Shown here: positions 47,964-59,618 of the stretch, in pieces
Position numbering within the stretch: the first letter of the stretch is position 1
Layout of the letters: every line of letters starts with the position of its first letter
DNA from: Silene latifolia
Lineage: Eukaryota; Streptophyta; Magnoliopsida; Caryophyllales; Caryophyllaceae
Assembly (NCBI RefSeq): GCF_048544455.1
Contig: NC_133538.1
Span: forward strand, 17,637,469 to 17,701,468
Length of the DNA: 64,000 nt
Reading direction: 5' to 3'
Notes under the pieces: generated by a model
What the model was told of the DNA's origin: nothing
Seen by the model: the letters and a program-made list of their open reading frames with translations, nothing else
Databases searched by the model: none
Program-made: the position numbers and the translations under genes

Positions 47964-49804
47964 CTACTCGTCGCCCTCCTCCTCCTCCTCCTCTACCACC
48001 ACGAAGTCGGGATCTCGCTCCTGCTCCCTCCTCCTCCCCTCCTCAACTCGAGCTTTCTCCTCCTCCTTAGCTGTGTCCGACTCGCTAGCTGGCTGTGGGC
48101 ACCCCTCCGCCGGGTACCGGTAGAAATAAGGGTGTGGCCAGCCCTCAGGAACGGGGCGTCCTCGTCTCATGTGATACTCATTTTGAGGGAACAAGGTAAG
48201 CGCAATGTCCCGCTCCATACGAGCCTGCCTCATAAGAAGCTCAAGATGCAAACCGTCACGACGTCCTTAGTCAATGACCACGGACGCCTCAAAAGGTGGA
48301 GGAGGAATAAAATTAGCTGGGTAGACCGGCTGTGTAGAAGAAGGAGTGGGAATAGAGATCGGTTGAGGCATGGGCGTGGAAGACTGCCCAGCCTCGGTCT
48401 GTGTGGATCCCTGTCCAGTCTCAGGTCTCTTCCGCTTCTTAGCAGCGGAAGTAATGGTAGGTGGAGCCAGTGGAAGGTGCTAGAAGGGCAAAGGTGGAGG
48501 TAGCCTACCCCTAACAGTAAGTAAAGGGACAAGACGGGGTAGGGTGGTGCAAGGTAAGGTCTCGGACAAGGAATTACAAATCTTCCAAGTCCGCTGGTCG
48601 GAAGCTAGCCAAAACATTGCCAACATGGCAGAGAGATCTAGGTACCTATCAGTATTTACATGTGCTAGGTCACGAGGGAGGACAAGGAAGATAGAACGGG
48701 CAAGAAAGGTGGCTATGCCACCGCAGACAATGGTGCCCGACTTCTTCTTCCCAACAGTGTTAAAATATTGAGCAGTCAAATAAGCAATGTTAAGAACAAA
48801 GGGGCCTTTGCTATCAATGTTTAGATAGCCCCCGAGAATTGACAACTCGACATTGTTAATGTTGTTGGGCTCTTTACGGCCGAAAATCGTCCCACCAATG
48901 AGACGCAAAAAGTAACGGGCCGGGGGGAGGTGGACATGAGCGAGTCTGTGCTACTCAATAGGTGTGTGTGCCAAGGTCCACAAAGTATACGTAGGACCTT
49001 CCTAGGAGGGTCTGACTCACCTTGGGAGGACAGTCCTAACCTACTACAAAACTCAGCTAGGGTCCAGGTCGTAGTCTGGTTAAACAACCGGAAGGAGACA
49101 CACGGGCTACCCTGGTCAGTGGCGTAGGCAGCTGCAGAAAAAGTGAAGGAGCTGAAAAACTTGAGGGTCAGCTCTTTATAAGTCGTGGCACTCATGGTAA
49201 TCAGTCCAGACATCCCCGCCCCGTTCAATATCTCAACTACAGGCTCGTAAATTCCTAACTTCTTAAGCGATTTCCGGCACAAGAATTTGGTCGAAGCAAA
49301 GTCACAGCTCTCTAAGTCAAAGAAACGGATACGATGAATAACATTAACGAAACATACCTCTGGGTAGTCAGGATGCGGGTCAAGAGACTCATCGGCACGG
49401 AACGTGACACGTCCGGCAGCAGGTGTGCCTCGTCCACGCCCTCCAGTACCTGAAGAAGAATCCCGTCCAGTAGCGGAGCGAGGTACTAGGGCAGCCCGGA
49501 AAGCAGCTGTGACAGCTGGTGACGACGCAACAGGGGTCGTCACCGTAGAAGAGACGGTAACAAATGTAGACGCAGTGGCAGCCGCAGTAAAGGTAGCAGT
49601 AGAGCTAGCAGCAGTACTAGCAGAACTAACAGTGGAAACAGGAGCAGTGGCAGCGGAAACAGTAGTACTAGCAGGAACAGCAGTAGAAACGGCAGTACTA
49701 GCAGTAGAGGTGACGGTGGTAATAGCAGGGACCACCGTCTCAGTCAAGGATGGGGTAACAGTCAAACTACTCGAAGGTAATGTGCTACTATGCATCCTAA
49801 TCAA
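47964..49804 (-). pseudogene. Athila ORF-1-type protein gene (3' extra ORF)
   Basis: Frame 49804-48821 starts with a Thr/Ser/Val-rich 100-residue region, then reads FASTKFLCRKSLKKLGIYEP, TMSATTYKELTLKFFSSFTF and SFRLFNQTTTWTLAEFCSRL, the conserved core of the ATHILA ORF-1 family (PF03078-like). A frameshift near 48905 moves to 48908-48480 (LIGGTIFGRKEPNNINN). Frame 48251-47964 gives an acidic, Glu-rich C-terminus. In Athila elements this ORF follows pol and has been likened to env, but its function is unproven. Confidence 0.82.
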
Positions 49805-50959
49805 TCAATTAAGGGGGGAAATTAATCAATTTAGCAATTTAACCACGAAATCCCTAATTTTTCGAAAAATCTCGAAAAACCCTAAACCTTAATCCTTCAA
49901 ATTAGGTCGAAAACAGTAGGAAATCAACAAAGGAGTAAAGGGAATCACTTACTTGATGAATAACCCACAAGAATAAGCAAGAAATCGACAAAAATCGCAA
50001 GAACGGTAAAATCCGAATAAACCCTAATTACCCAAATTGAAAGCAACAAAGACGAATTTTCAGGGGAAATTAGGGGGCTAATGTCGAAATAGGCACAGGG
50101 AAAATAATGTGGGTGATTGATTTGGTATTAGGGAAAGATTAAAAGAGGTTTTTGGGGGGTTTTAACGCAAGTATGTCGCATAAAAGAGGAAGAGTACTGT
50201 TACAATGAAAATAGAGGAAGAAAAAGAAGATTTCCTGTGTGTTATAAACAAATTCACTCGATTGATTGATATGAATTCACTAGATCGAGAACTTCAGCAT
50301 CCATTCTGCTCGATCGAACAGAAATATACTCGATCGAGTATTCTTCCTTTTTGACATTTCGATCAAGTGTCTGAAACCACTCGATCGAGCTCTTTTTATG
50401 GGCAATCCTCTCGATCGAGTACAAAAAGTACTCGATCGAGTTTTTTTCCTATGAAACACGTCCCAATGCGACTTATCTTCCCCAAACCTGCATAAAAACA
50501 CGCAAAAACAATTCCCAAAAATATCAAATCACAAAAAACATGCAGTCTATAATCGGTTTTCGCTAAAACTAACTAATCTAATGTCTAACAGTCTAAAATC
50601 GCAATTAAAAAGTCTTAACGGAAATTCAAAATTACAAATTAATACAACGGGGCATTCCCCGCTCATCGACCAAAACACTATAGTAGCCCACAAGAGGGCT
50701 TCTGACTGGAGGAGGTCCCTTCAGCATCTCGGACCGTCCTCTTCGATCGCCACGAGCTTGTACTCTAACTAATGGAAGGAGAATAGTTGGCATCCACATA
50801 CGCCCGAACTTTCTTCTTCCCCTTGACATTCCTATATGCATTGGCGGCATTCCCATCACTTTGATTGACTTTAACTGTACCTTGACCGATACCATCTCCA
50901 GCTTCTACTCTATCTATACCTACAACAAGGAAAACAGTAGAATGGTCCTCCTTTTCGCT
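49805..50959 (-). other. Athila region where RT-RNase H-integrase should be
   Basis: Only about 1.15 kb separates the protease from the 3' ORF. There is no RT, RNase H or integrase motif in any frame. It includes a CGATCGA palindrome array (about 50283-50441). A lysine-rich frame near 50880-50760 is unassigned. About 3 kb of pol appears to be deleted. Confidence 0.7.
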
Positions 50960-51525
50960 CTAAGTCTGAGGCGCAGGGGTTACAATAGCAGCGTAATATT
51001 CAATTTTCTCAGCTGGAGTGTCTGAAGCTGGGTCGAAAGAGGGTAAGGCATGGCAAGTTTTAACTTGCATGGGTGCCCTATGAGATTCGGACTGATGAAA
51101 TATCAGCTCCTCGTCTCCTACCTGAAATGTAAGGGTCTTTCCCCCGACGTCAATTACTGCACGGGCAGTAAAAAAAATGGTCGCCCTAAAATAATAGGGG
51201 TATGAGTGTCCTCGGGTATGTCTAAGACCACAAAGTCTACGGGAATAAAGAATCTCCCTAACTTTACAGGTATGTCCTCTATAACTCATAGTGGCCGTGA
51301 TATACTACGGTCGACCATCTGAACAGTCATATTAGTACAGTTAAACTTGGTGCAACCGAGTCTCTTAGCGAGAGACAAGGGTAAGACACTCACGCTAGCT
51401 CCTAGATCGCATAGCGCGTTATCAATCAGATGGGTCCCTATGTGACAAGGAATTGAAAAGCTACCCGGGTCTGATTGTTTAGGTGGTGTCTTATTCTGAA
51501 CTAAGGCAGTCCCTACTTCAGTCAA
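50960..51525 (-). pseudogene. Athila protease
   Basis: Frame 51525-51286 reads FSIPCHIGTHLIDNALCDLGASVSVLPLSLAKRLG, the Athila aspartic protease with its usual DLGAS active site and hydrophobic strand. A frameshift near 51290 leads to frame 51289-50960, which holds the C-terminal part (TARAVIDVGGKTLTFQVGDE). The catalytic Asp is retained but the protein is split. Confidence 0.85.
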
Positions 51526-51573
51526 AGCTACCGTCTCATGGTCATTTATATGTCTCTTACGCGATAAAATTTC

Positions 51574-52206
51574 TTAAATAAATTTCATGTAAGAGGGCAC
51601 CTGGGTAAGCAATTCGGCAAAGGGAACATTGACGTGAAGGCTCTTCAGAATTTCAGCAAATTTCCCGAATTGTTGGTTAGCCTTATTGTTCTGCCATCGC
51701 CTTGGAAAGGGCACTGTGATAGGAATTTCGAGCCCTTTATTCCTTTCTTCCAATGTCTCGATAGGTTCGAACTCATTTCTGTTCGATCGATCTCTTTTAC
51801 CACTTGATCGAGGTCTTTCAGCAGCTTTTTCACTCGATCGAGCATTCTCAGCCTCTCGATCAAGTCCTTCATTATCAGCATTGTTCGATCGAGGCACAAT
51901 TTCACTCGATCGAACACCTTTCCCAGAATTTGCACTCGATCGAGCTGTTTCAGCCTCTTGATCGAATCTTTTATTATCCACTTTACTCGATCGACCCTCA
52001 GATCCACTCGATCGAGAATTTTTATCAGCAATTCTACTCGATTGACCTCCAGAAATCAGTCGATCGAGTATTTTCTTCGGATGAAGCATGGTTTCAGCAA
52101 TGAACGACTGTTCATCGTCAATAACGACATCCTTCGGGTCTGATATGTCCTCAACAGTTGACAATTTGGGTCCTTCATAAGAAAGACCACTGCGCAAGTT
52201 AATCAA
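51574..52206 (-). pseudogene. Athila gag C-terminal segment with RSS-rich insert
   Basis: The frame begins MINLRSGLSYEGPKL and ends IPITVPFPRRWQNNKANQQF then ILKSLHVNVPFAELLTQVPSYMKF, both standard Athila gag-pro landmarks. Between them is an unusual stretch (about residues 45-150) rich in R-S-S and D-R triplets encoded by repeated CGATCGAGT palindromes, with eight exact CGATCGA cores. The surrounding frame stays open through the whole array. Confidence 0.85.
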
Positions 52207-53677
52207 ATTTATCGTCTCATGTTGATTCTTCTCATATTGAGACGGTAAGTGACCCGTCTTTCTCGTGGATTGGCTAGCGGCTAGTTAAGCAACTTGGGTT
52301 TCGAGTGACTTAATTGATGCTTCTTTTGTTGGTCACTCATTTGCATCTGCTTAGTCAATGATTGGATCATCGAATTCAACTCATCTAACTCACTAACTCC
52401 ACTAGAAGAAGCTCCTTGATGCACGGTGGAAAGGATGGAGGCTTCTGAAAGCCTTGTTGAGGTTTATGAGGAGGGACATAAGCTTGTTGCTGCTTCAGAG
52501 GAGGAGTAGGATTAAGCACATTCTGACTAGTCCATCCCAAGTTGGGATGGACTCCACTCTGATTATTATAATAAGAACCTCCTCCTTGCCTATATTGCTG
52601 AAAGGCAAGGACTTGCTCCTTCCCTGTTAGACAGTCAACAACAGTGTGACCGTCATTACTCCCACATCTCTCACAAGTAACGGCCTAATGTCTAGTCAAC
52701 AAGTGAACCGTCTGTTGTTCACCAGCATGTTGCAACTCTAATTTATCAAAACAGGCATTCATGGCTTCCAGGTGAGCCATTACAGCATTATCAACTGAAT
52801 GAACTGTGCGAATGCCATCTCTCGGGTTCCCATACTCAGCACAATGGGTAGCCATCTCCTCAATAATTTCCTATCCTTTGTCATCATCATTGTTTTTCTG
52901 AAATCGCCCATTAAATGAGGCATCCAATATAGCACGGTGGTCATCATACAACCCATTATAGAACTGGTTACACAAGAACCAGTGATCAAAACCATGATGA
53001 GGAAGAGACCGCACCAACTTCTTGAAACGACACAAGGCTTCATAAAAATTCTCATCAGGTGCCTGCTTGAAACTTGTAATCTTTCCTCTCAGCTAATTGG
53101 TACGTTGTGGAGGAAAGTACCTTTTATTAAAGGCAAGGGAAAGAGTCTCCTAGTTGGTGATACCGGCTGCAGTACGATCAAGATCAGTGAGCCATTCACG
53201 GGCTCCGTCGGTCAGAGAAAAAGGAAATAGGACTTTCTTAATCTTATCCTGGGTCACTCCCTTAGTGGCGGGAATGGTAGTGCAGTAGTCAGTAAAGACC
53301 TCCATATGTTTACGCGCATCTTCACCCGCCACACCCCAAAACAGATTTTGTTCGACCAAATTAATATAGGACGGTCGAATATCGAAAGTATTACCATCCT
53401 CGGTCGCAAGCTTGAAACCTTTAGGGATCGAGGCAGCTGTGGGCTCTGAGTGACTCGCAATATTAGACATCTTTACTGGCTTTATAGCAGAAATAGAATT
53501 GTCTTCTTCACAAGACGAGTCTTCTGCAAAAAGAAAATGTTGTAGCTCGGGTTCAAAAGTACTCAAGTCGTCCTTTTGAATCTTCCTTTGCAGTCTTAGT
53601 CTATGCCAAAAGGATCTCTCTGGTTCAGGATCAACTGGGACTAATTCTGACCTGTTTGACCTGGGCATACACAACAC
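52207..53677 (-). pseudogene. Athila gag, N-terminal and central part
   Basis: Frame 53677-53150 starts MLCMPRSNRSELV and includes FDIRPSYINLVEQNLFWGVA and DKIKKVLFPFSLTDGAREWL, the Athila capsid domain. The domain continues with DENFYEALCRFKKLVRSLPH and FYNGL in another frame (53060-52890). A zinc knuckle CERCGSNDGHTVVDC lies at about 52640-52680. Stops occur near 53095, 52875 and 52686, so the protein is broken. Gag forms the particle that packages element RNA. Confidence 0.82.
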
Positions 53678-53771
53678 TGAAGGAAATAAGTGAGAACTGT
53701 CTCAAGGAATAAAAATTCCCTGAGACGGAAAGAAATAAACGAAACAACAACAGACAGACAGGGCTATTGCC

Positions 53772-53789
53772 TCCCCGGCAACGGCGCCA
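53772..53789 (-). promoter_or_regulatory. Athila primer-binding site (Asp-tRNA type)
   Basis: The minus strand reads TGGCGCCGTTGCCGGGGA, the classic Athila primer site, five bases inside the LTR. Confidence 0.88.
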
Positions 53790-53794
53790 AAATT

Positions 53795-55215
53795 TGATAC
53801 GGTCGTTATGTACCAAAATAATACCTAAATATAACTAACAGAAGCTAGTGATAAGTAGGGTCGATCTCCACAGGGAGGCAAGGTATCTGTCTGTAAGTCC
53901 GTCTATCTAAGTCACAAATGAGGGGTTTTAAATTTTGGTTTTCTAAACTACTCAAGATTAAAAGGCAAGAGAAATAAAGCAAGAGTAATAAAGCGAGAAA
54001 TTGAGAGATAAGTGATCAGATAAAAGAGGTGTGTCAGGATTTCGGTTCACCATGGCAGTTTATCGACTCAATTGCAAATATCCTAGACAATCTACTGTGA
54101 GAAGGGCAAGGGAAAGGTCCTTCCGGTCCGCTATCCACCCTAGAATTCCACTAACTTAACTTCCGTCCTTATTAGGGTAGTCTATTATTCATAGCAGGTC
54201 TGTTTATTCCAATCTTCCGATCCAGGAACAAAGTTAACCAAAATTAATGTTATTTATAAGCGTGCACTCAACTAAATATGTGTTACAATTATATTGCTAT
54301 GGGGACAGATTCTCACATGTAAATGGTCTAGTCTATCCACTATATCGTCACAATTCTACCATGGATCCCCTAGTCCTAACATAGGAAATTAGCTACTCAT
54401 GTTTTTAATGTAATCAACAATAATAACAAAAGGCATGCTAATGGAAAACATGATTTAGGAATAATAATCAAGCATAACTTAGACAAAGACAAGATTAATA
54501 ATAAGAGAACAAGAAATTAAAGTAAATAGAGTATTGATATTAAGGAGAAAGGAATTATTACAATCTAGTAGAATCCGGCATAAAGAACAATCCACCAAAA
54601 TAAGAGCAAAGTTAAGAGATTAAGCAGTCAAGAGTGTTTAAAGATATGAAGAGAGATTAAGCAGAAAAGTCAGAAGTGTTTTATGACCTAATTACGACTC
54701 CCTTATATTGGGGAGCGAAAATTAACATAATTAAACCTATCACGGATTACTAAAACCCGTGTAACACAGCAATCTACTCGTTTGAGTACTTTCAGACTAC
54801 TCGATCGAGGTCTTCTCCAGCAAATCTACTCGATCGAGCACTTTAGGCTCTCGATCGAGTAACTCCATAAAAGCACATTTTGATCGAGTATAAAAGACTA
54901 CTCGATCGACCTTCTGTTCCTGCCAAACCATTCGATCGAACTCCAGAACATCCCGATCGAGTGATTTCCACTGAGAACAACCTTCAACTCGTCTTGGCAG
55001 CTTCATATGACCTTCCTTCACGCATATCGAGGTATGAATCTTGCTCTAACAACTCCGTCTCCTTACAATGCATGCTAAATAGGACGAATAAGGTAGTTAA
55101 GACAAAACAAACAAAAGTAGCCATTTCGGGGCATTTTGCAATACAAAGCGATACAAAAAGGCATAGAAATGCGTGCAATAAGAGGCTAAAAAGTCTATAT
55201 AAATTGCACGTATCA
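53795..55215 (-). mobile_element. Athila 5' LTR
   Basis: 1421 bp, plus-strand ends TGATACGGTCG and CACGTATCA. It holds six CGATCGA-core palindromes (54802-54965); a seventh site present in the other LTR is mutated here (ACTCGTTTGAGT at about 54776). Confidence 0.92.
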
Positions 55216-55220
55216 GTTCA

Positions 55221-55473
55221 CTACCTCAAGAACACTCTCCATATCTCGATGCTAGTTATCGAGCAAGTGAGGCGTCTCTATGCCCTCATAGGCAGTGGGA
55301 TTAAAGAGTGAGATAGTGGTGCTCATCTTAGTGGCATCGACGACCACTTCCTTCGCCTTCCCCACATTCCTGAGAGCGTCATTAAGAGCGCCGTGTTGCT
55401 CGATCAACCACACAACCTCATCTAGAGTCATCTCCGAAGCCTTAAGGTACGCAAGAGATCTCTTTGGCGGCAT
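55221..55473 (-). pseudogene. Chromovirus gag N-terminus
   Basis: ATG at 55473-55471 starts MPPKRSLAYLKASEMTLDEV and continues to LFNPTAYEGIETPHLLDN, the N-terminal gag arm. A TAG follows at 55254-55252, after which the same frame runs on to the Athila boundary and resumes in phase at 34214. The start is supported by its position 3' of the primer site and leader. Confidence 0.85.
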
Positions 55474-56180
55474 TTTTTTATAGCTGATATAAGAAGATAA
55501 ATGTAAACATGTCGCATATGGCTCAAAACAAGAACGCAACCGCCCAAAGTAGTACTCGATCGAGCACACGACGATACTCGGTTGAGTACAGGCTACTCGG
55601 TCGAGTACAGAAACAATTCGGCCGAGTACCCAAACTCCAGAAGCTGATCAGAATCCCACATAAAGCATACTCGGTCGAGTACCTGAAGTACTCGGCCGAG
55701 TATGCCCTACTCGGTCGAGTATCCCCTCTACTCGGTTGAGTGGTCATACTCCAGAAGCTACTACCAACTAAACATACACCCTCACTCGGTCGAGTGACAT
55801 GTACTTGGTCGAGTACCTCCCTCACTCGGCCGAATCATGCCGACATGACTTCCCTACCATCAAGTAAAGCAAGACATACGATCACTACTAATCATGCCAT
55901 ATTATCATCTCGAATATTCCACAACACATAAGGCCAACTCATGCCATATAATCTCGAACCACAACATGCACATCACTCTATAAACCACAGATATAAAAAT
56001 AAGCAAACACCGACCCCACGACATACCCCATAGTGACAGGTTTGAACTTGTGTGGGCAATATTGCGGTTTCAAGATGTCTCTCAAACCTTTGCGGTTGCT
56101 CCAAACAATTTCTTCCCGGTTTCATTTTAATTATACACTCTAAGTTCATTTGTTCATTGGTTTTAGGTTCTAAAATTGTC
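55474..56180 (-). other. Chromovirus leader with palindrome array
   Basis: Non-coding leader between the primer site and gag. From about 55555 to 55840 it holds roughly eleven ACTCGRYCGAGT-type palindromes. The rest (55850-56180) is unremarkable. Confidence 0.65.
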
Positions 56181-56192
56181 GCTCTGATACCA
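56181..56192 (-). promoter_or_regulatory. Chromovirus primer-binding site (initiator Met-tRNA)
   Basis: TGGTATCAGAGC on the minus strand, three bases from the LTR end at 56196. Confidence 0.9.
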
Positions 56193-56195
56193 CTT

Positions 56196-57431
56196 TATAA
56201 CACCCCCATATACCAAAGTGCCTTACCAAGGACCACCTTAGCATATAAGGGTCCTACCATCTCGGTTATCCGAGGTAGTACGCGTCATAGAAACCATAAT
56301 GAAATAACTTTTATTAAAACAACTTAAAAAAAGGGTTACAAGTCTTAAAACTCCAAAACGGTACAACCAAAACCAAATGTCATGAAACTAAACTCAGCTA
56401 CAACAAAACGACGCAACAAGTGATGACTCCGCCCATCCATATCACGCGAGCTATCTCAACATCCATTACCTGTTAAGTCAACATCTCACCATCCTCGAAT
56501 GGATCACCACAGTTTTGAAAACATAAAACAGGGTCAGTCAACTGTATAACCAAATTAAGCATACGCAGCGGAAACAATTACAAACAACACAATCAACCAT
56601 TACTCCAACTCCAACAATCACCAGAATAATTGACTACCCACTAAAATGTGTAGTCCTGCCAGGTTACCCATCACACCAGGTAACCCACACCGCTAATGAG
56701 GATAGCAGCCGTACCACCTAAACTCCGCTCATCGCATTGAGCGAACCCATCTCCTTAATATACACATCCCTCTTGTGACGGGAGTCACAAGGAGCGGACA
56801 TGGGGTTGGAACCATCTCTCGTCATGGTCCCACAACAACAACTAGCCAACAGAATAATCCAAATCAACCTCCACCAAACTCAATCAAAGAGATAACATGC
56901 CAACAACAAATCACAAGAAACTTAACCAATTACACAGCCAACTGAATAAGGGAAACCCTACATTATTGCGATCCAAGCAAATGACAGAAATCAAGTCAGA
57001 GAGGCTCCTCTATGAAATTGTCGCCTATAACCATATCATACAATCAAAATCTACCCTAAACTTGCAATTCATCCGATTAGGGTTTACCAACTATAGACAA
57101 AACAACAACAATAAAAGTACGATACTTACCGATGAAATCGACACAGACAAGGGATGTAAAACTCTCACATTGAACGAATCTAGCCTTGGAGATGATTAAG
57201 ATGATTGAAGAAGGTTGTACGTAGTTTAGGTTTAAGAGAAATGATTAAGAAAAGATTAAGGAAGTGTTACACACCTTTTTATACTTCTCCCATCATTTTA
57301 ATCAAAACCGCGGAATTTCACTCGTAATACCAATTACTCGGCTGAGTACTCAATGTACTCGACCGAGTAAACCCTACTCGACCGAGTAACAACATGCTCG
57401 GTCGAGTATAGACACTCCAGAACCCAACCTC
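56196..57431 (-). mobile_element. Chromovirus 5' LTR, interrupted by copia LTR
   Basis: The primer-side end on the plus strand reads TATAACACCCCCATATACC, where TGTAACACC would be usual. A minus-strand TATAAAAAGG box lies at about 57274-57283. Four ACTCGRYCGAGT-type palindromes occur at 57336-57410. It is cut at 57432 by the copia LTR; the remainder was not identified. Confidence 0.75.
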
Positions 57432-58275
57432 TGTTGGAGTTAGTGTCCTCCACAATAGTGCGTATACAAATTAAATATCATTACAGGAATATAATAGGGA
57501 TACTTATATTTTGGAATCCATGTCAGTTGATTAACGTAAATCAAGAACGGTTGGCTGACTAGAGGTTGACGCTATTGTCCTATGACGGTGGTGATCAACT
57601 GATCTCTTTCAGTCACACCTAAAGAAACGAGCCCCAATACAAATCTAATTAATCGTATGTGATACAATTTAAATAGTCCCTTGAATCATGACTAAGAGTT
57701 AGTCAATTGAGTTAATTTAGAGAGATCGAATTACGAACTCGGGCCGACGGAATTTATTATTTAATTATGCGATAATTGAATAATAAATTATTGAGACGGG
57801 TTTTAGAAATTAATTGTTAATTTACTGAAATTGTACTACTTGACTAATGAGATTAGTGTTAGTACTTGTCATATGCATGTAGGTGTACATGTATATATAA
57901 TATGAGTGTTATTAGAGAAAAACAAGTGGGATACATTTTACCATATAAGATGATAAAATTGAATGATTTATAACAATTTGTGAGACAAATTATTAAATCA
58001 AAATGGACCCATATTGGTATGGGGTGTCGTGTAAATGGACTAAAAATGAGGTGCTTTAGACATCATCACACCATCATTAGGCCATGTTCTTTCTGGCTTT
58101 TTAGAGTAGAATCAATCAATCAATCGAATGGAGAGCGAGCTAATCGAATCGAGTGAATCGAATCGAATGGAGCTGAATTAATTGAATCAATCAATCAATC
58201 AATGGAGCTGAAGCTGAACTAAATGAATAAGCCATAAAGTGAATCGAATCCCAGAATAAAGCTAGTTGAACTTGA

Positions 58276-58496
<221 letters not shown>

Positions 58497-59596
58497 GGGT
58501 AAATTGATAACTTATACCATGTATAATGTCATTTTTCAAATTTTATACCTAAGATAACTTTTCTTTATAACTTATACCTAACTTCTTATTTTCCTTCATA
58601 CCTAATACCAAATTTCACCTCAGGCGCGAAAAATGACCGGATTCCGGTCAAATCCAATTTTTAATCAAAAATTTTGTTAATGTTTGCCAATTTTACCCCT
58701 AGTCAACTTTACCTTATACTAACTATATCACCTCACCAACACAATCACTGCCAATGACATCCCCATCTGGCCTTACACCACCACCAGCATCACCAACCAT
58801 TACCAACACCGCCCAACGTGCACTATTACCACCTAGCACCACCATCAACATCGCCCAACATAATCACCAACACAACCCAATTTACAAATCTGACCCAGCG
58901 CGCAACCGAACCGCCACCGTCGCAAGAACTGCCAAACACCAACACCACCGCAAGCACTGCCCAACATCTCCAAATCTGACCCATCATCTACAAACCCCCT
59001 ACGAAACCCACCACCACAAACCTCGATTAGATTGACGACAAGTGAAAAAGGAACTAATGAGGATATTGTTGAGGCATGTGATTCTGGTGGTTGCACACTA
59101 TGAAATCGATTATGGTGTCCCGCGATTCTGTCGAGCTCAGGACGTTGGCGGAGGTGCAGGGAAGCTTAGGATTTGGCAAAGCAGTGATGTTGGTGACGGA
59201 TCGATGTTGGCGACGGATCAATGGTAGCATTGGTAGGTGGTGGCACAAAGTCCTAAATGGGAATCGATTCTAGAGGCAAAGAGAAGGCGCCTGTGAGGCG
59301 GTGGTGGGGTGGCAGCGAGGTCGCCGGGCCAATATGCCAATATGGTGATGAGTAGTGTTGATGGGTTAATGTGGGGTGATAAATGGCGCTGGTATTTGAA
59401 TGGTGAGAAATAGGTATATTGATGGGTTAAAGAGCAAGGGCATAACTGTCACTTTATCAATTTTTTCGCCGGAAGTCGAACTTGGTATTAAGTTTGGAAA
59501 AAATTAAGATGTTAGGTATAAGTTTTAAAGAAAAATTATCTTAGGTATAAAATTTGAAAAATGACATTATACAAGGTATAAGTTATCAATTTACCC
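58497..59596. mobile_element. Mutator-like MITE with long terminal inverted repeats
   Basis: The element begins GGGTAAATTGATAACTTATA and ends with its inverse complement. The inverted repeats stay alignable for about 125 bp (to about 58620 and from about 59470) with few mismatches. The flanks are both TAATAATAA, compatible with a 9-bp duplication, although the microsatellite context makes this uninformative. Long inverted repeats suggest a MULE-type element. The Pro/Thr/His-rich interior frame has no known domain. Confidence 0.8.
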
Positions 59597-59618
59597 TAAT
59601 AATAATAATAATAATATT

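Larger units (their letters stand above)
34220..55215 (-). mobile_element. Athila-type Gypsy element, non-autonomous, carrying a nested Tat
   Basis: Its LTRs are at 53795-55215 (5') and at 34220-34921 plus 45653-46399 (3', split by the Tat insertion). They begin TGATACGG and end CGTATCA on the plus strand. Flanking duplications GTTCA (34215-34219 and 55216-55220) are perfect and lie inside the chromovirus gag, whose frame is continuous across them. Primer site, purine tract, gag, protease and the 3' ORF are present; RT, RNase H and integrase are absent. The element could only move with enzymes from elsewhere. Confidence 0.9.
27230..57431 (-). mobile_element. Ty3/gypsy chromovirus, heavily nested
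   Basis: A minus-strand element. In element order it has a 5' LTR (from 56196 rightwards), a Met-tRNA primer site, a leader, gag N-terminus (55473-55221), a 21-kb Athila insertion, the rest of gag (34214-33262), a solo-LTR insertion, then protease, RT, RNase H, integrase and C-terminal chromodomain (30806-27409). The chromodomain at the end of pol defines a chromovirus, probably Tekay-like. Its 3' LTR is cut by the plus-strand LTR that ends at 27229. Confidence 0.88.

Noticed and set aside
49404..49892. 162-codon plus-strand Ala/Val/Thr-rich frame
   Set aside because: The reverse reading of the Thr/Ser-rich N-terminus of the Athila ORF-1-type gene; composition-driven.
58754..59035. Pro/Thr/His-rich frame inside the MULE-type MITE as a transposase or captured gene
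   Set aside because: Low complexity, no transposase motif; kept only as non-coding interior.
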